Assembly (NCBI GenBank): GCA_002373975.1
Contig: DFKZ01000057.1
Coordinates: 13,509 to 77,508, forward strand
DNA from: Lachnospiraceae bacterium UBA3632
GTDB taxonomy: Bacteria; Bacillota; Clostridia; Lachnospirales; Lachnospiraceae
Direction of reading: 5' to 3'
Length of the DNA: 64,000 nucleotides
Of the stretch, positions 55,352-64,000 are shown in pieces. Under the pieces are notes generated by a model, which saw nothing but the letters and a program-made list of their open reading frames with translations, had not been told where the DNA came from and did no database searches. A program made the position numbers and the translations under genes. The first letter of the stretch is position 1, and every line of letters begins with the position of its first letter.

Positions 55352-55840
55352 CTAATAGCCGCCCTCGTATACAAACACAAGACCATCTCCGGCGTTGTCC
55401 GTCGCATCATGCCAGACAAGGTCGTCCCCGGAGAATTCAACGCTCCCTATCCCTCTCTCATACACGGTAGTCTCGGAGATCTGACCGTTGCTCCCATATA
55501 CCGCATCTATTCTCTCGCAATCGGTATATACAAGCTTTCCATCCTCCGCAGGAGCGGTGAATGACCAGTAAGAAACTTCTGTATCGCTTGATTTGATGCA
55601 GGCAAGAGCGTGAAACACCCCGTCTTCGCTCCTCCAGATATCCAGCATGGCTCCTGTGTTTTTGTCAGTCCATGCCCCTGCGAAATCATTTCTGTGTGCT
55701 TCGCCCCCGGATACGGATTCTTCAGTTTGTATTTCAGCTTCCGGGGTTTCCTCTGCTTCGGTCTTCCCTTTACATCCGCACATGGCCAGCACAAATACCA
55801 TAAGTGTCGTTATCAGAGCCTTATGACCGATCATTTTCAC
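55352..55840 (-). CDS. Small lipoprotein, paralogue of the protein at 57158-57673
   Basis: A 162-residue protein starting at GTG after GGAGGTGAT, overlapping the kinase stop. The lipobox is MVFVLAMCGCKG, with Cys21 or Cys23 as lipid anchor. An acidic linker precedes a beta-rich domain (GAWTDKNTGAMLDIWRSEDG, SYWSFTAPAEDGKLVYTD, DLVWHDATDNAGDGLVFVYE). This fold is a common small Clostridia family of unknown ligand. With its paralogue it flanks the sensor kinase, so both may modulate sensing. Confidence 0.72.
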   Translation of the reverse strand: MKMIGHKALITTLMVFVLAMCGCKGKTEAEETPEAEIQTEESVSGGEAHRNDFAGAWTDKNTGAMLDIWRSEDGVFHALACIKSSDTEVSYWSFTAPAEDGKLVYTDCERIDAVYGSNGQISETTVYERGIGSVEFSGDDLVWHDATDNAGDGLVFVYEGGY

Positions 55841-57180
55841 GATATATCACCTCCCGGTTCACATGGCACTGTGATCCTCACGATAGTACCGTTCCCGGTG
55901 TTTACTATCGACAGCTCTCCGCCACAGATAAGAGACAGTCTGTCCCTCACATTCTGTATTCCGACGCTCCTGTGCCGGGCCTGCTGGGCAGTCTCGGATC
56001 CATACCCCGAGCCGTTATCCTCCACTGTCACAACAGCTTTGTCGCCCTCCTTAAAGGTGCGTATCGTTACCACGCCCCCGCTTTTTTTGGATGCAACTCC
56101 ATGCCGTATCGCATTCTCCACCATTGGTTCGACCGAAAGGAGCGGCACCTTAAAGTCTTCAAAGCTTATGTCGTAATTGACCAGGAATCTCCCGGAGGGA
56201 TCTGACTGTTCAAGAGCGACGTATTCCTTTATACATTCTATCTCCCTGGATATCGGAACAGGCTTTTCGTCTGTCAGTGCCTCAAGATTTGCCCTCAAAA
56301 AGGTTGAAAAGTGCTGCAGCGCTTCGGATGCCTTTCTGGGCTCCTCAAGACATAGCTGCTTGATGGCAAGAAGAGAATTGAAAATAAAATGCGGGCGGAT
56401 CTGACTCTGCATTATCCTCGCTCTCTGCTCCGCTATCGCCGCATCCTTGCGGATGATGGCCTCCTCCTTTATCCTGACATCGTTCAGGCAGTCTCTTATA
56501 CAGCCGGTAAAAAAAAACAGACATATAGTCAGTGAAGCAAAAAGTGCAAACGGTATCTTCCTGAAAAAAGAGCCTAAAAGGAAGGCGCCTGCTATAGCTG
56601 TGAACGAATAGACCACAGCAACTTTGCTTTCTTTTCTGATATGCCTGAAAAGCGGAGCCGTAAGGGCAAGGAAATATACAGCTGAAATGACCGGAACCAG
56701 CTCGGGAACGATCGACGGAGTGTACCTGACATAGCTGTTATTATTGTCGAAATAATAAAAAATGTTAAATATCTGGGATATGATAAGCAAAAAAATACCG
56801 ACCGCGCATATCCCCAGAGAAATATACATACCATAGCCGATTCTTTCACGGAGAGCCGATGCAGCTTTATCGTCCGGAAGCTGATTGAGATCCTCGTTCA
56901 TGATCTCCCTTATGTACAGTGCCGTGAGAGCTGTCTGGACAAAGTACATAAACCACACCGCAAAAAAAACCACGCGCACCGGATAATACACTCTGTCAGT
57001 CCCGTTCCCTTCAAGCATATCGGCTGCGGAGGATAAAAAGCACCACACCGAGCAGGCAGCAAAAAGCGCGACAAGAAGCTTTGCACGACCACTTCCATAT
57101 CCGCGCATTGCAGTCAGCATAAATATGCAGATGAGGCAGAATATCCCCCCACAGATCTCAAGGCTGGCCAGAAAGCTCAT
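55837..57180 (-). CDS. LytS/YehU-type sensor histidine kinase
   Basis: About 447 residues from the ATG at 57180, which follows AGGAGG by nine bases; the longer TTG frame overlaps the upstream gene. Six to seven membrane segments (residues about 1-220) form the sensor. The kinase part has QSQIRPHFIFNSLLAIKQL with His264 as phosphorylation site and the ATPase motifs VEPMVENAIRHGV, DNGSGYG and GIQNVRDRL. It is flanked by two paralogous small envelope proteins, and the response regulator gene follows the second. It should activate the SARP-like regulator; its signal is unknown. Confidence 0.87.
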   Translation of the reverse strand: MSFLASLEICGGIFCLICIFMLTAMRGYGSGRAKLLVALFAACSVWCFLSSAADMLEGNGTDRVYYPVRVVFFAVWFMYFVQTALTALYIREIMNEDLNQLPDDKAASALRERIGYGMYISLGICAVGIFLLIISQIFNIFYYFDNNNSYVRYTPSIVPELVPVISAVYFLALTAPLFRHIRKESKVAVVYSFTAIAGAFLLGSFFRKIPFALFASLTICLFFFTGCIRDCLNDVRIKEEAIIRKDAAIAEQRARIMQSQIRPHFIFNSLLAIKQLCLEEPRKASEALQHFSTFLRANLEALTDEKPVPISREIECIKEYVALEQSDPSGRFLVNYDISFEDFKVPLLSVEPMVENAIRHGVASKKSGGVVTIRTFKEGDKAVVTVEDNGSGYGSETAQQARHRSVGIQNVRDRLSLICGGELSIVNTGNGTIVRITVPCEPGGDIS

Positions 57181-57673
57181 CCGGAGATTCCTCCTGCTTT
57201 TCAAATAAATATCCTGAGCCCGCGTTATTCACATCATCGATCCACAACACCGCGCCGTTGTAGTAATACAGAGCTCCGGTGCCATCGGTGTAGCGCTGTG
57301 TGGCATTCGTCCCCGATTCACCCGATATAAGATACTGGGTGTGGATCCCCCCTTCGTAGGAGAGACCTATTCCATCCGAAGCAGGCGTTGCGACAAACTC
57401 ATAGCTGTCTATATATGACATATCCTCCGAGGGTATCCCCACGGAACAGCTATACTCATTCCCGTTCCTGCTGATGGTAAGAACTGCCAGAGAATCTATC
57501 CTGTCTATATAGCTTCCCTCCCATGATACACCATCCGGAAGCGCAAATTCCGACATATCAACCTCGGACTGCTTTACAGTCTTCTTCCTTAAGGTAAAAT
57601 AAATTAGAACTCCGGCAAGGATCAGCCCCAGGACCACCAGCACGCAGAGCACCGTTATAACCTTTTTTTTCAT
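57158..57673 (-). CDS. Small membrane-anchored protein, paralogue of the lipoprotein at 55352-55840
   Basis: A 171-residue protein with an N-terminal membrane segment (VITVLCVLVVLGLILAGVLI) and an outside beta-rich domain that matches its lipoprotein paralogue (VSWEGSYIDRIDSLAVLTIS, YDGTGALYY-like turn, LWIDDVNNAGSGYLFEKQE). It is anchored by helix and not by lipid. RBS GGAGGTTTGAGGC precedes the ATG. Overlap with the sensor kinase gene suggests that the two are made together. Confidence 0.7.
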   Translation of the reverse strand: MKKKVITVLCVLVVLGLILAGVLIYFTLRKKTVKQSEVDMSEFALPDGVSWEGSYIDRIDSLAVLTISRNGNEYSCSVGIPSEDMSYIDSYEFVATPASDGIGLSYEGGIHTQYLISGESGTNATQRYTDGTGALYYYNGAVLWIDDVNNAGSGYLFEKQEESPDELSGQP

Positions 57674-57727
57674 GCCTCAAACCTCCGGATACATTAATGG
57701 CACATGAATAATAATACACTTATCCGA

Positions 57728-58756
57728 TCAGTTTTTCAAGAACAGTTCACCCGTATCCTGATCTGCACTTCGTGTGTTTATGGTATATTCAAGGCATATT
57801 GCTTTCCCGCGGTGTCCGCTTTCATCCCGAAGATCCGCTGCTTTTTTTACCAGCTCAGCCAAAAACAGCAGCTCCGGTTCCGCATCCGTCTCCGTAAGGA
57901 AAAGATAGCTGTTTTGATCATTGCGGATAATTATGCTGTCACGGGGGAGTTCGCTCTTAAGTATTCCCTCTATCCCTGACGCATCACCGGCAGCCTTAAA
58001 GCAGATCGACCCAAGGTAAGCATTTCCCGTTTTCCTAAGGTATGTAAGGTATTCTTTGTTGAAAAAGCCTGAGTTCTTATCTCCGAATCTCCATCCTGCA
58101 GCCATGGAAAAATACAGGAAAACAAGCCCGACTGCGAGCCCCAGCGCCCGGGCGGAATAATCCGTCACAAGGCTGACTACGGATCCGAGAAGAACAGGTA
58201 TGATGACGGGAGCAGTACTGAAAAACTTCTTTTTCCCGCCTCTGGCCACATAAACTGCCATAAACACTACTGCCATCAAAAGATAAAGGAATTCTATCCC
58301 CACCATAAAATAATACATTACCGTCGGGGTGAAGGATATATCCTCTCCTATGGTAAACAGTATCCCCGTACCGGTATTTACCAGCAGGATGACTGACAGC
58401 AGGATTATCGGTATAAACAGAACGGGAAAGCGTCTTTTTAAGTGATCTCTGCTGCCATACAGCTTATAATCCACATAGAGTATCCACTGATATACGGTAA
58501 ACACTGACGCAAGCTCCGAGACAGTCTGTGCGGCGAGTGCCACCGGTTCCGCCCATGTAAAGTGCTGCCCGTAAAGCGCAGCCCTTACGGTATTACCCAG
58601 CGCCAGAAAGATCACCCCCAGCGCCATTGTTACAAAAATTCCCGTAGCGGCGTCCTTTTTGCCGGTTCCCCTCGGGATCAGCATAAGCCCCACGAGAAGG
58701 AGTATTGCCATTACATCCGAATAGATCGTTACCATCGATAACGTAGTGGTATTCAT
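57728..58756 (-). CDS. Seven-span membrane protein with degenerate GGDEF-like C-terminus
   Basis: About 342 residues from the ATG at 58756, which overlaps the previous stop (ATGA) and follows AAGGAGGTGG. Seven membrane segments fill residues 1-220. The C-terminal part begins DKNSGFFNKEYLTYLRK, which aligns with the DxLTGLxNRRYF start of GGDEF domains, but the GGDEF motif itself is absent (IIRNDQNSYLFLTET where it might lie). It is probably a sensor that binds, and does not make, a nucleotide. Paralogous in its membrane part to the next protein upstream. Confidence 0.65.
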   Translation of the reverse strand: MNTTTLSMVTIYSDVMAILLLVGLMLIPRGTGKKDAATGIFVTMALGVIFLALGNTVRAALYGQHFTWAEPVALAAQTVSELASVFTVYQWILYVDYKLYGSRDHLKRRFPVLFIPIILLSVILLVNTGTGILFTIGEDISFTPTVMYYFMVGIEFLYLLMAVVFMAVYVARGGKKKFFSTAPVIIPVLLGSVVSLVTDYSARALGLAVGLVFLYFSMAAGWRFGDKNSGFFNKEYLTYLRKTGNAYLGSICFKAAGDASGIEGILKSELPRDSIIIRNDQNSYLFLTETDAEPELLFLAELVKKAADLRDESGHRGKAICLEYTINTRSADQDTGELFLKN

Positions 58757-59436
58757 CCGTCCACCTCCTTGTAAAAGCTCTCGTTCATTTCCAGAATATG
58801 AAAGAATATCAGAAGAACGGCAACGATAAACGGCGTGGAGGATATGTCTCTTATGATATTTCTGAGCACGATCCTGCACCCTATGGCAATAAGGTACATG
58901 ATCATGGTCCTCTTATCCTTCTTCCACAGCTGTACGAGTATGATGCAAAGATAAATGACAACGGCAATATGTATCAGATCATAGCCTTTCGCATATACAT
59001 ATACTCCTTCCGCCTCGTCGAAGTAGAACAGATACTTCCAGATCAGGTTCCCCAGGATAAGCAGTACGGAGAGCACACACGGCCATACCGCTATCCTTAT
59101 CAGTCCCGTGGTATGTCTTTTGTCCCCCCGAAGCCTGTAATCCAGATACAGCACCATCATAAAGGGCATGATCTCATAGAGGATCGTAAATAATGTATCC
59201 CCTGCCGTGATGAGTGCTCCCTTGAAGGCAAACGGGCTCTTCTCAAAAAAGAAATTCATGCCATCAAGAGCAGCAGTGATGATATCAGCGATAAGAAGTA
59301 AAAAGAATACTCTGTCACCAAGGTTTCCCCTCTTTCTGTACAAGGAGGTGAATATGATCATTCCTGCAAGAAGAAGGATGGTTGTGATATCAAGAATGAT
59401 GGTGCCTGTATTAGTTTCCGATAACCACATGATCAT
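58753..59436 (-). CDS. Seven-span membrane protein, sensor-like
   Basis: A 227-residue protein made almost only of membrane segments (IILDITTILLLAGMIIFTSL, FFLLLIADIITAALDGMNFF, FIVAVLLIFFHILEMNESFY). It resembles the membrane half of the next protein and 7TM sensor regions found before GGDEF or kinase domains, but has no output domain. RBS AAAGGAGGGCAG is strong. It may form a heteromer with its paralogue. Confidence 0.65.
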   Translation of the reverse strand: MIMWLSETNTGTIILDITTILLLAGMIIFTSLYRKRGNLGDRVFFLLLIADIITAALDGMNFFFEKSPFAFKGALITAGDTLFTILYEIMPFMMVLYLDYRLRGDKRHTTGLIRIAVWPCVLSVLLILGNLIWKYLFYFDEAEGVYVYAKGYDLIHIAVVIYLCIILVQLWKKDKRTMIMYLIAIGCRIVLRNIIRDISSTPFIVAVLLIFFHILEMNESFYKEVDG

Positions 59437-60962
59437 CTGCCCTCCTTTCCGGTCTTTTGTGGGAATAGCCTTGATACCAGCTTCCGCGCTGCCTCATTAT
59501 GACGTCTCAGTATAACTCCCGTATCCTCCGGGTAGTTCTCACACAACACCTTGATCGTACGGATCATAAGCTTGAGGATATCAGACTGTGCATCAGGTCC
59601 GGATGCAAAAAGCAGATCCACCATAAGCAGTCCTTCCGCCTCGGTATGAAGAAGCAGGAATCCGCTCACCCTTGAGTCCGTGATCAGACAGCTCGATACT
59701 TCACATTCGAAATCATCCTTTGCTATGTTAAGCGGCTCTTCAATAAGCCCCATTCTTCTTTGTAATATACAATTTCCCATCCCTCTCATAAACTGGCGTT
59801 CCGAGATATCTCCCAGGCTCATGACATAATCCGGAGCCGTCTTTCCCACAAACGGAAGCCCCGATATCTCCTTTACCGATACTATCACATCTGAGGGTTC
59901 GGCCTCGTATCGGCTCTTCATCTCTTTTTCCCAAAGAACATTTTCGGCCTGAAGGTTCTTTGATACAGGCTTATCTGTTTCCGGTGTCCCGCCGTTTTTG
60001 CCTTCCGGAATGTCTTCTGCCGCACGCCCCCGGAACACACCATTTTGCCTCTCCTCATATCGTCTGTGCCACGCTGCCTTCCAGCAGATATTGCTCTGCA
60101 TCGAAACGCTGTTTATCTCACCGATCCATTCGTTCATCTGATCTTCGGGTTCACTGTCGATATCAAAGGAATCCATATCATGATCATCCTCAGATATCTC
60201 TTTTTTTGCGTAAACACTTTTTAACAGACTCTCCGTGGAAAGCCCGATATTGGCGAGAGCCTTTTCAACATTGTCCTGCACGCAAAATGCAGTGATCGCA
60301 GGATATTTCAGTTCTCCTCCTTCTGCTATGGCCTCCAACAGCACGCCCTGAAGAGCGGCTACAGCATACTGCTGCGAATCTCCCCCGGAGGTCCCTATGA
60401 AATCCACGTGCAATCCGCTTCCCTTGGTCGAGCAAAGTATCAAGGCCTGTGCCTCCGAGGCTTTATCATAGACAAGCCCACTGAGCTTTTGCGAAAACCT
60501 TCCCAACTCATCCTTTGAGAGTCTCATCGAAAACTTCAAAAAAACCGAACTGACTTCCTCCCACTGCATCAGGAAAATCTCTTCAAGCGATACAAATCTG
60601 AGTCCCGAAAAGCTCCTTTGCAAGGTCTTCTTTACCGCCTCATTTGCAATGATCTCGCTCATGGCTACGGAAATAACAGGCGATCCCTCGCAGATGCTAT
60701 ATCCGTTCTTCGCAAAGAACGACGTGACCTCGGGCATAATATCGGCATAATCTGCCTCTATCAGTGTGACTCCTCTATGTGCGCACAGCACCTCCGCGGC
60801 TGCTATAAGACCTCTGCCGAGGCCCTCACCGCGCTCATCCTCTGCGACAAATATAGAAAGAATACTGGCAACACCTTCACTGTAATACAGTGTGACGGCA
60901 TTATCGTTTTCATCCGTGATGCGCAGAAAACCGCCTTCATCCATAGTGATATAAAACTGCAT
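59433..60962 (-). CDS. Two-domain GNAT-type protein
   Basis: A 509-residue soluble protein. Residues 1-105 have a GNAT fold with SILSIFVAEDERGEGLGRGL, where RGEGLGRG is the acetyl-CoA loop. Residues about 375-500 look like a second, weaker GNAT domain (FLLLHTEAEGLLMVDLLFAS, LKLMIRTIKVLCENYPEDTG). The middle (about 130-250) is also alpha/beta and might be a third degenerate unit. No membrane segment. It follows the calpain-like gene by 21 bases and could modify or hold that protein; this is only from position. Confidence 0.65.
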   Translation of the reverse strand: MQFYITMDEGGFLRITDENDNAVTLYYSEGVASILSIFVAEDERGEGLGRGLIAAAEVLCAHRGVTLIEADYADIMPEVTSFFAKNGYSICEGSPVISVAMSEIIANEAVKKTLQRSFSGLRFVSLEEIFLMQWEEVSSVFLKFSMRLSKDELGRFSQKLSGLVYDKASEAQALILCSTKGSGLHVDFIGTSGGDSQQYAVAALQGVLLEAIAEGGELKYPAITAFCVQDNVEKALANIGLSTESLLKSVYAKKEISEDDHDMDSFDIDSEPEDQMNEWIGEINSVSMQSNICWKAAWHRRYEERQNGVFRGRAAEDIPEGKNGGTPETDKPVSKNLQAENVLWEKEMKSRYEAEPSDVIVSVKEISGLPFVGKTAPDYVMSLGDISERQFMRGMGNCILQRRMGLIEEPLNIAKDDFECEVSSCLITDSRVSGFLLLHTEAEGLLMVDLLFASGPDAQSDILKLMIRTIKVLCENYPEDTGVILRRHNEAARKLVSRLFPQKTGKEGR

Positions 60963-60983
60963 TTACTGCTCCCCTTTGACTTC

Positions 60984-63917
60984 TTAAACCTTCTCTTCCG
61001 CTTCTTTTGCCTTTAATGCTTCCGATCTTTTTCTTTTCTCTTCCCTGATCTCATCAATCTCTCCGCGCTGTTTTTGCATTATCTCTTTTGGATCGGTATA
61101 AGTGATCGTCCGGAACCGTTCCATGAAATCGTTGAGCTCGATCTCATTTATTCCCTCTGTTACCGTATCCCTGCTTTCCTTCATTTCGATCTTTCCCTGA
61201 TCGTTTTTTTCATACACCGTGTGATAACTTCCCCACGGATTTCTCACTCTGACAAAATGAGTGATCTTTTCTTTTCCATCCACATTTTCCTTTATTTCTT
61301 TTATGCCTATTATCGAATACGCATGTGCGGATGCGATACCGTTAAAGACCGACTCTCCGGTTTTTTCCTTTTTGAGCCCCTCCATCGCGAAATCAAATGT
61401 CCCGGCAGTGATGACTTTATTGCTGTTTACCGCATCGCTTATATCCTTATATGTTTTCAATGCAAGTTCCGAATAGTTACCCGAAAACCGTTCGTAATTA
61501 AGAACCGTATTCTTCTCTTTGTTTTTAACGAATTCTGCCATCAGGGCCTTTGCCATATCCGCTATCTCTTTTTTGGCCTGATCATCATTCTCGTATTTTT
61601 TGTATATTTTCGCTGCACTGTCTTTACTGGTCAGACCGCCCAGCATGCCTTCTATATATCCCTGCTCAAGAAACTCCTTCTGGGCTTTTTCTGCCAGCGG
61701 ACCCAGCTGATCTCTTGATATCATTTTAGTATAAAAGACCTCTTTCTCTGTTATAAACTGGTTCTCAGTGCAGATGCAATCGTCGAGATGCTTTTTTATG
61801 ATACATTCCGCTATGCTTTTATAATCCTCAGCACGGTCAGACCGCTCTTTATATTGCTTAAATTCTTTTTTCGCTTCACTCAATCTGGTATTGATCGCTT
61901 CAATCTCATTATGCAGTCTTGTGTACTCATTGTATGCTGATTCTGCTCTGGCGCTCTCGCTTTCATTTTCCTCTTTCTTTTCGGGAACTGACCCGCTTTG
62001 AGCTTTTGATTTTTCCGGTTTTTTTAAAAACTTTTTAAGCTTGAGCGCTTCGGCTTTTGCCACATCCTTTTCCAGGGTGGTTGTCTTCAGCTGTTCTTCC
62101 AGAGCTGCGATTTCTTCCTCGAGGGTCTTTTTCTGACTCTCGTAGGAATCAGTCTTCATTATTTTTTTCTTACTGTCTTCGCTGACAGCATTTTTCATTA
62201 CATCATCGTAGATAAATGTAAGCCTGTTAAGATCGTCCGAATGGCGTTTGGCGTATACGTCATTTGCCCGCTGCTCCACACCTGTCAGCACCTGTATAAA
62301 TGATTCGGTCCGTCCGCCCTTTATGATGTTCGCTTCTCTTGCCTTTTTCCGCTCCTTTGCAAGAAGTGTTATGTATTTCTCCCCGCGCGAGGAGCTTCTC
62401 AGATATTTGCCCATTTCTTCGACATAATACCAGTCCCTCGCGTCCCTCCGCTCTTTACTGCTGTTCCAATGCTTATTGGGGGCATCTGCCTCTTTTTCGA
62501 AGGCATCAAAGATCTGATCTCTCTTTTTTGTCAGCTCCTTGTAGCCGTCAGTAGCGATCTCGGAACTGATTAAATCCCTTATCGCATCCATCTGCTCTTT
62601 CAGATACGACTTATACTCCATATACGCAAGTTCAAACATATTCACCCACAATGCATTATTGGCTGCCATTTTGTGGGGTTGTTGTTTGGGAACTCTGATA
62701 TATACCGGCTCTGTTTTGTGGATACCCGGCTTAAACAGTTTTACGGTTACTGTATCTCCGTTGTCCTTGATTGCATTTTTGATTATCTGCGGCTCAATAG
62801 AAGTAATACTTGATAACGATGCCACCAGATAGCAGTCTCCGATATCTCCCTGCATAACATCGTTTTCAGAGGGTTCATGAGCAAACAGGGGAATCTTTTT
62901 GTCTTCATATTTATCGTTGACCTTACTCATCCCTATGGTTTTACCCTGCTCGTCATGGATCTCTGATATCTTAAGCTCTGTCGCTTCATCCGGCACTTCA
63001 AGGTCTCCGTCAGCCAGCTTTGACAAAAGATCCTTGTATCCCTGCAGCGTCTTGGCAAGGTTTACATCGTAGCCACATGCGTCCTCTGCTGTTTCAAGGT
63101 TATCTTTCATTTTCATGAACAGCTCGATCTCTTTCGATGCCGCCCCGCTTCTTAATGATACTGCTCTCTTTCGTTCTTTTCCCTTTTTTGAAGCTTTATC
63201 ATGGAAACGCTCATCAGCTTCCCTTATTATGGTTACATATTGACCGTCATACTTTCCATATTCTATGACGGAGTCAAGGAATGTCTTAAAAGCCTCTTCT
63301 GATTTCTTTCTCTCCTCTTCTGTCAGCTTATCCTCTTCTACGCCCTCGGGAACATTAAAATCCTTACCCGCATCACTCTTGGCCATTGCGGATATTGAAC
63401 GCTTCAAGATCATCTTTCGGTTTTCGGACAGAGATTTAGTAACATGCTTTTTGTTAACGCGGTTAACGATCTCTGATCTGCCGTAATAATCAGCATTCTG
63501 TAATTTCAGAGTCTCGGAATCAGTTTCACGATAATGCTTCCATTCGGATTGTGAACGCAGCTTCTTTTCTACTCTGTCCCGGTATTCCCTATCGGTTTCC
63601 TTTCTTTTTATTCCGGTCCATTTCTTTTTATCTTCATACTTGATCACAGTTCCTGTCTTTTGTGTATATTCTTCCCCCGGTTTAAGATTTTTGATCTTTT
63701 CAAGCTCGGCATTGAGTTCCTTCGAGTATTTATCTCCGGAGTCATTTATCTGCTTTCTGAGAGTTCCGGTCTGCTGCTCCAGCTCTAAATATTTCTTTTC
63801 ATCAAACCCTCTCTCATACCCCACGGTTGATTCCATCCGGCTGAAATGCTCTTTGAACTGCAGGGGTTCGACCTTATATTTATCTTTTGATTTCTGATTC
63901 TCATCAAAGTTACACAT
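60984..63917 (-). CDS. Calpain-like (C2 family) cysteine protease, candidate CIS effector
   Basis: About 977 residues; the ATG at 63917 has GGGAGGAAG before it, whereas the longer frame starts inside that site. The catalytic triad of calpains is visible: Cys362 in QGDIGDCYLVASLSS, His865 in SAHAYSIIGI and Asn893 in VRVRNPWGSYHTVYE. About 500 residues are inserted between Cys and His, mostly coiled coil (about 620-740). The N-terminal 340 residues are charged and helical, without signal peptide. Calpain-type proteases are rare in Clostridia and known as effectors or toxins elsewhere. Its linkage to CIS genes suggests cargo for eukaryotic or bacterial targets. Confidence 0.85.
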   Translation of the reverse strand: MCNFDENQKSKDKYKVEPLQFKEHFSRMESTVGYERGFDEKKYLELEQQTGTLRKQINDSGDKYSKELNAELEKIKNLKPGEEYTQKTGTVIKYEDKKKWTGIKRKETDREYRDRVEKKLRSQSEWKHYRETDSETLKLQNADYYGRSEIVNRVNKKHVTKSLSENRKMILKRSISAMAKSDAGKDFNVPEGVEEDKLTEEERKKSEEAFKTFLDSVIEYGKYDGQYVTIIREADERFHDKASKKGKERKRAVSLRSGAASKEIELFMKMKDNLETAEDACGYDVNLAKTLQGYKDLLSKLADGDLEVPDEATELKISEIHDEQGKTIGMSKVNDKYEDKKIPLFAHEPSENDVMQGDIGDCYLVASLSSITSIEPQIIKNAIKDNGDTVTVKLFKPGIHKTEPVYIRVPKQQPHKMAANNALWVNMFELAYMEYKSYLKEQMDAIRDLISSEIATDGYKELTKKRDQIFDAFEKEADAPNKHWNSSKERRDARDWYYVEEMGKYLRSSSRGEKYITLLAKERKKAREANIIKGGRTESFIQVLTGVEQRANDVYAKRHSDDLNRLTFIYDDVMKNAVSEDSKKKIMKTDSYESQKKTLEEEIAALEEQLKTTTLEKDVAKAEALKLKKFLKKPEKSKAQSGSVPEKKEENESESARAESAYNEYTRLHNEIEAINTRLSEAKKEFKQYKERSDRAEDYKSIAECIIKKHLDDCICTENQFITEKEVFYTKMISRDQLGPLAEKAQKEFLEQGYIEGMLGGLTSKDSAAKIYKKYENDDQAKKEIADMAKALMAEFVKNKEKNTVLNYERFSGNYSELALKTYKDISDAVNSNKVITAGTFDFAMEGLKKEKTGESVFNGIASAHAYSIIGIKEIKENVDGKEKITHFVRVRNPWGSYHTVYEKNDQGKIEMKESRDTVTEGINEIELNDFMERFRTITYTDPKEIMQKQRGEIDEIREEKRKRSEALKAKEAEEKV

Positions 63918-63960
63918 ATATCTTCCTCCCAAAAGACCGGATAGATCGATCTGCGCAGGT

Positions 63961-64000
63961 TTACAGCTCCTTGATCATCAGGACTGTCTGCTCTATCTGA
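63961..64000 (-). CDS. C-terminal end of an upstream gene
   Basis: The last 12 codons of a possible gene that enters from the right edge, ending QTVLMIKEL and TAA. It lies 43 bases before the calpain-like start, in the same direction, so it is probably an upstream member of the operon. Too short to identify. Confidence 0.4.
   Translation of the reverse strand, partial: QIEQTVLMIKEL

Overview
The window carries a large gene cluster for a phage-tail-like contractile injection system (CIS), almost all of it on the minus strand, so transcription runs from high to low coordinates. The gene style points to a Gram-positive Clostridia member, probably Lachnospiraceae: LytS/SpoIIE/RsbW-type regulators, strong GGAGG ribosome binding sites, several TTG and GTG starts, and secreted proteins with Gram-positive style signal peptides. 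The genus is not determined from sequence. No capsid, portal, terminase, integrase or lysis gene is visible, so this is a domesticated injection machine and not a prophage. The order of parts (cap, PAAR-like tip, sheath, tube, chaperone, second tube, tape-measure-position protein, Afp7-like pair, hub, spike, gp25, two J-like wedge proteins, gpI-like, AAA+ ATPase) fits the extracellular CIS (Afp/PVC/Streptomyces-CIS) lineage.

Layout from right to left. (1) 64000-54486: a calpain-like cysteine protease (candidate effector), a two-domain GNAT protein, two related multi-spanning membrane proteins, a LytS-type histidine kinase flanked by two paralogous small membrane-attached proteins, and a response regulator with a SARP/OmpR-like DNA-binding domain. 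(2) 54459-44186: a conserved CIS-associated protein followed by a run of membrane proteins: a pseudokinase-like protein with a C-terminal anchor, a multi-spanning protein with a degenerate nucleotide-cyclase-like domain, a MORN-repeat protein, and a 1278-residue protein with a TolC-like N-terminal part. (3) 44121-36116: two giant secreted paralogues. (4) 36111-17016: the CIS structural operon. (5) 16890-14280: STAS protein, an orphan FtsE-like ATPase, an RsbW-like ATPase, one plus-strand histidine-kinase-like gene, and a small unknown gene. (6) 14261-1: two Afp15-like AAA+ ATPases bracketing a sensor-MFS fusion, a GNAT and a SpoIIE-type phosphatase, then a protein with a phosphoinositide/HipA-type kinase signature and a large charged protein (both candidate cargo), and the start of an MBOAT acyltransferase.

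Inferred working model: the LytS-type kinase and its regulator sense an envelope signal and switch on the system. Two promoters share an identical arrangement, GTTGC-N6-GTTGC-N11-TATAWW, one before the regulator gene and one before the giant secreted proteins and structural operon. The SpoIIE phosphatase, STAS protein and RsbW-like ATPase form a second, partner-switching layer. The membrane and secreted module is unlike that of the described free-floating eCIS particles and suggests a machine tied to the cell envelope. The tail chaperone gene ends in a canonical -1 slippery heptamer that would fuse it to the small DUF6760-like frame. No intergenic gap exceeds 300 bases.
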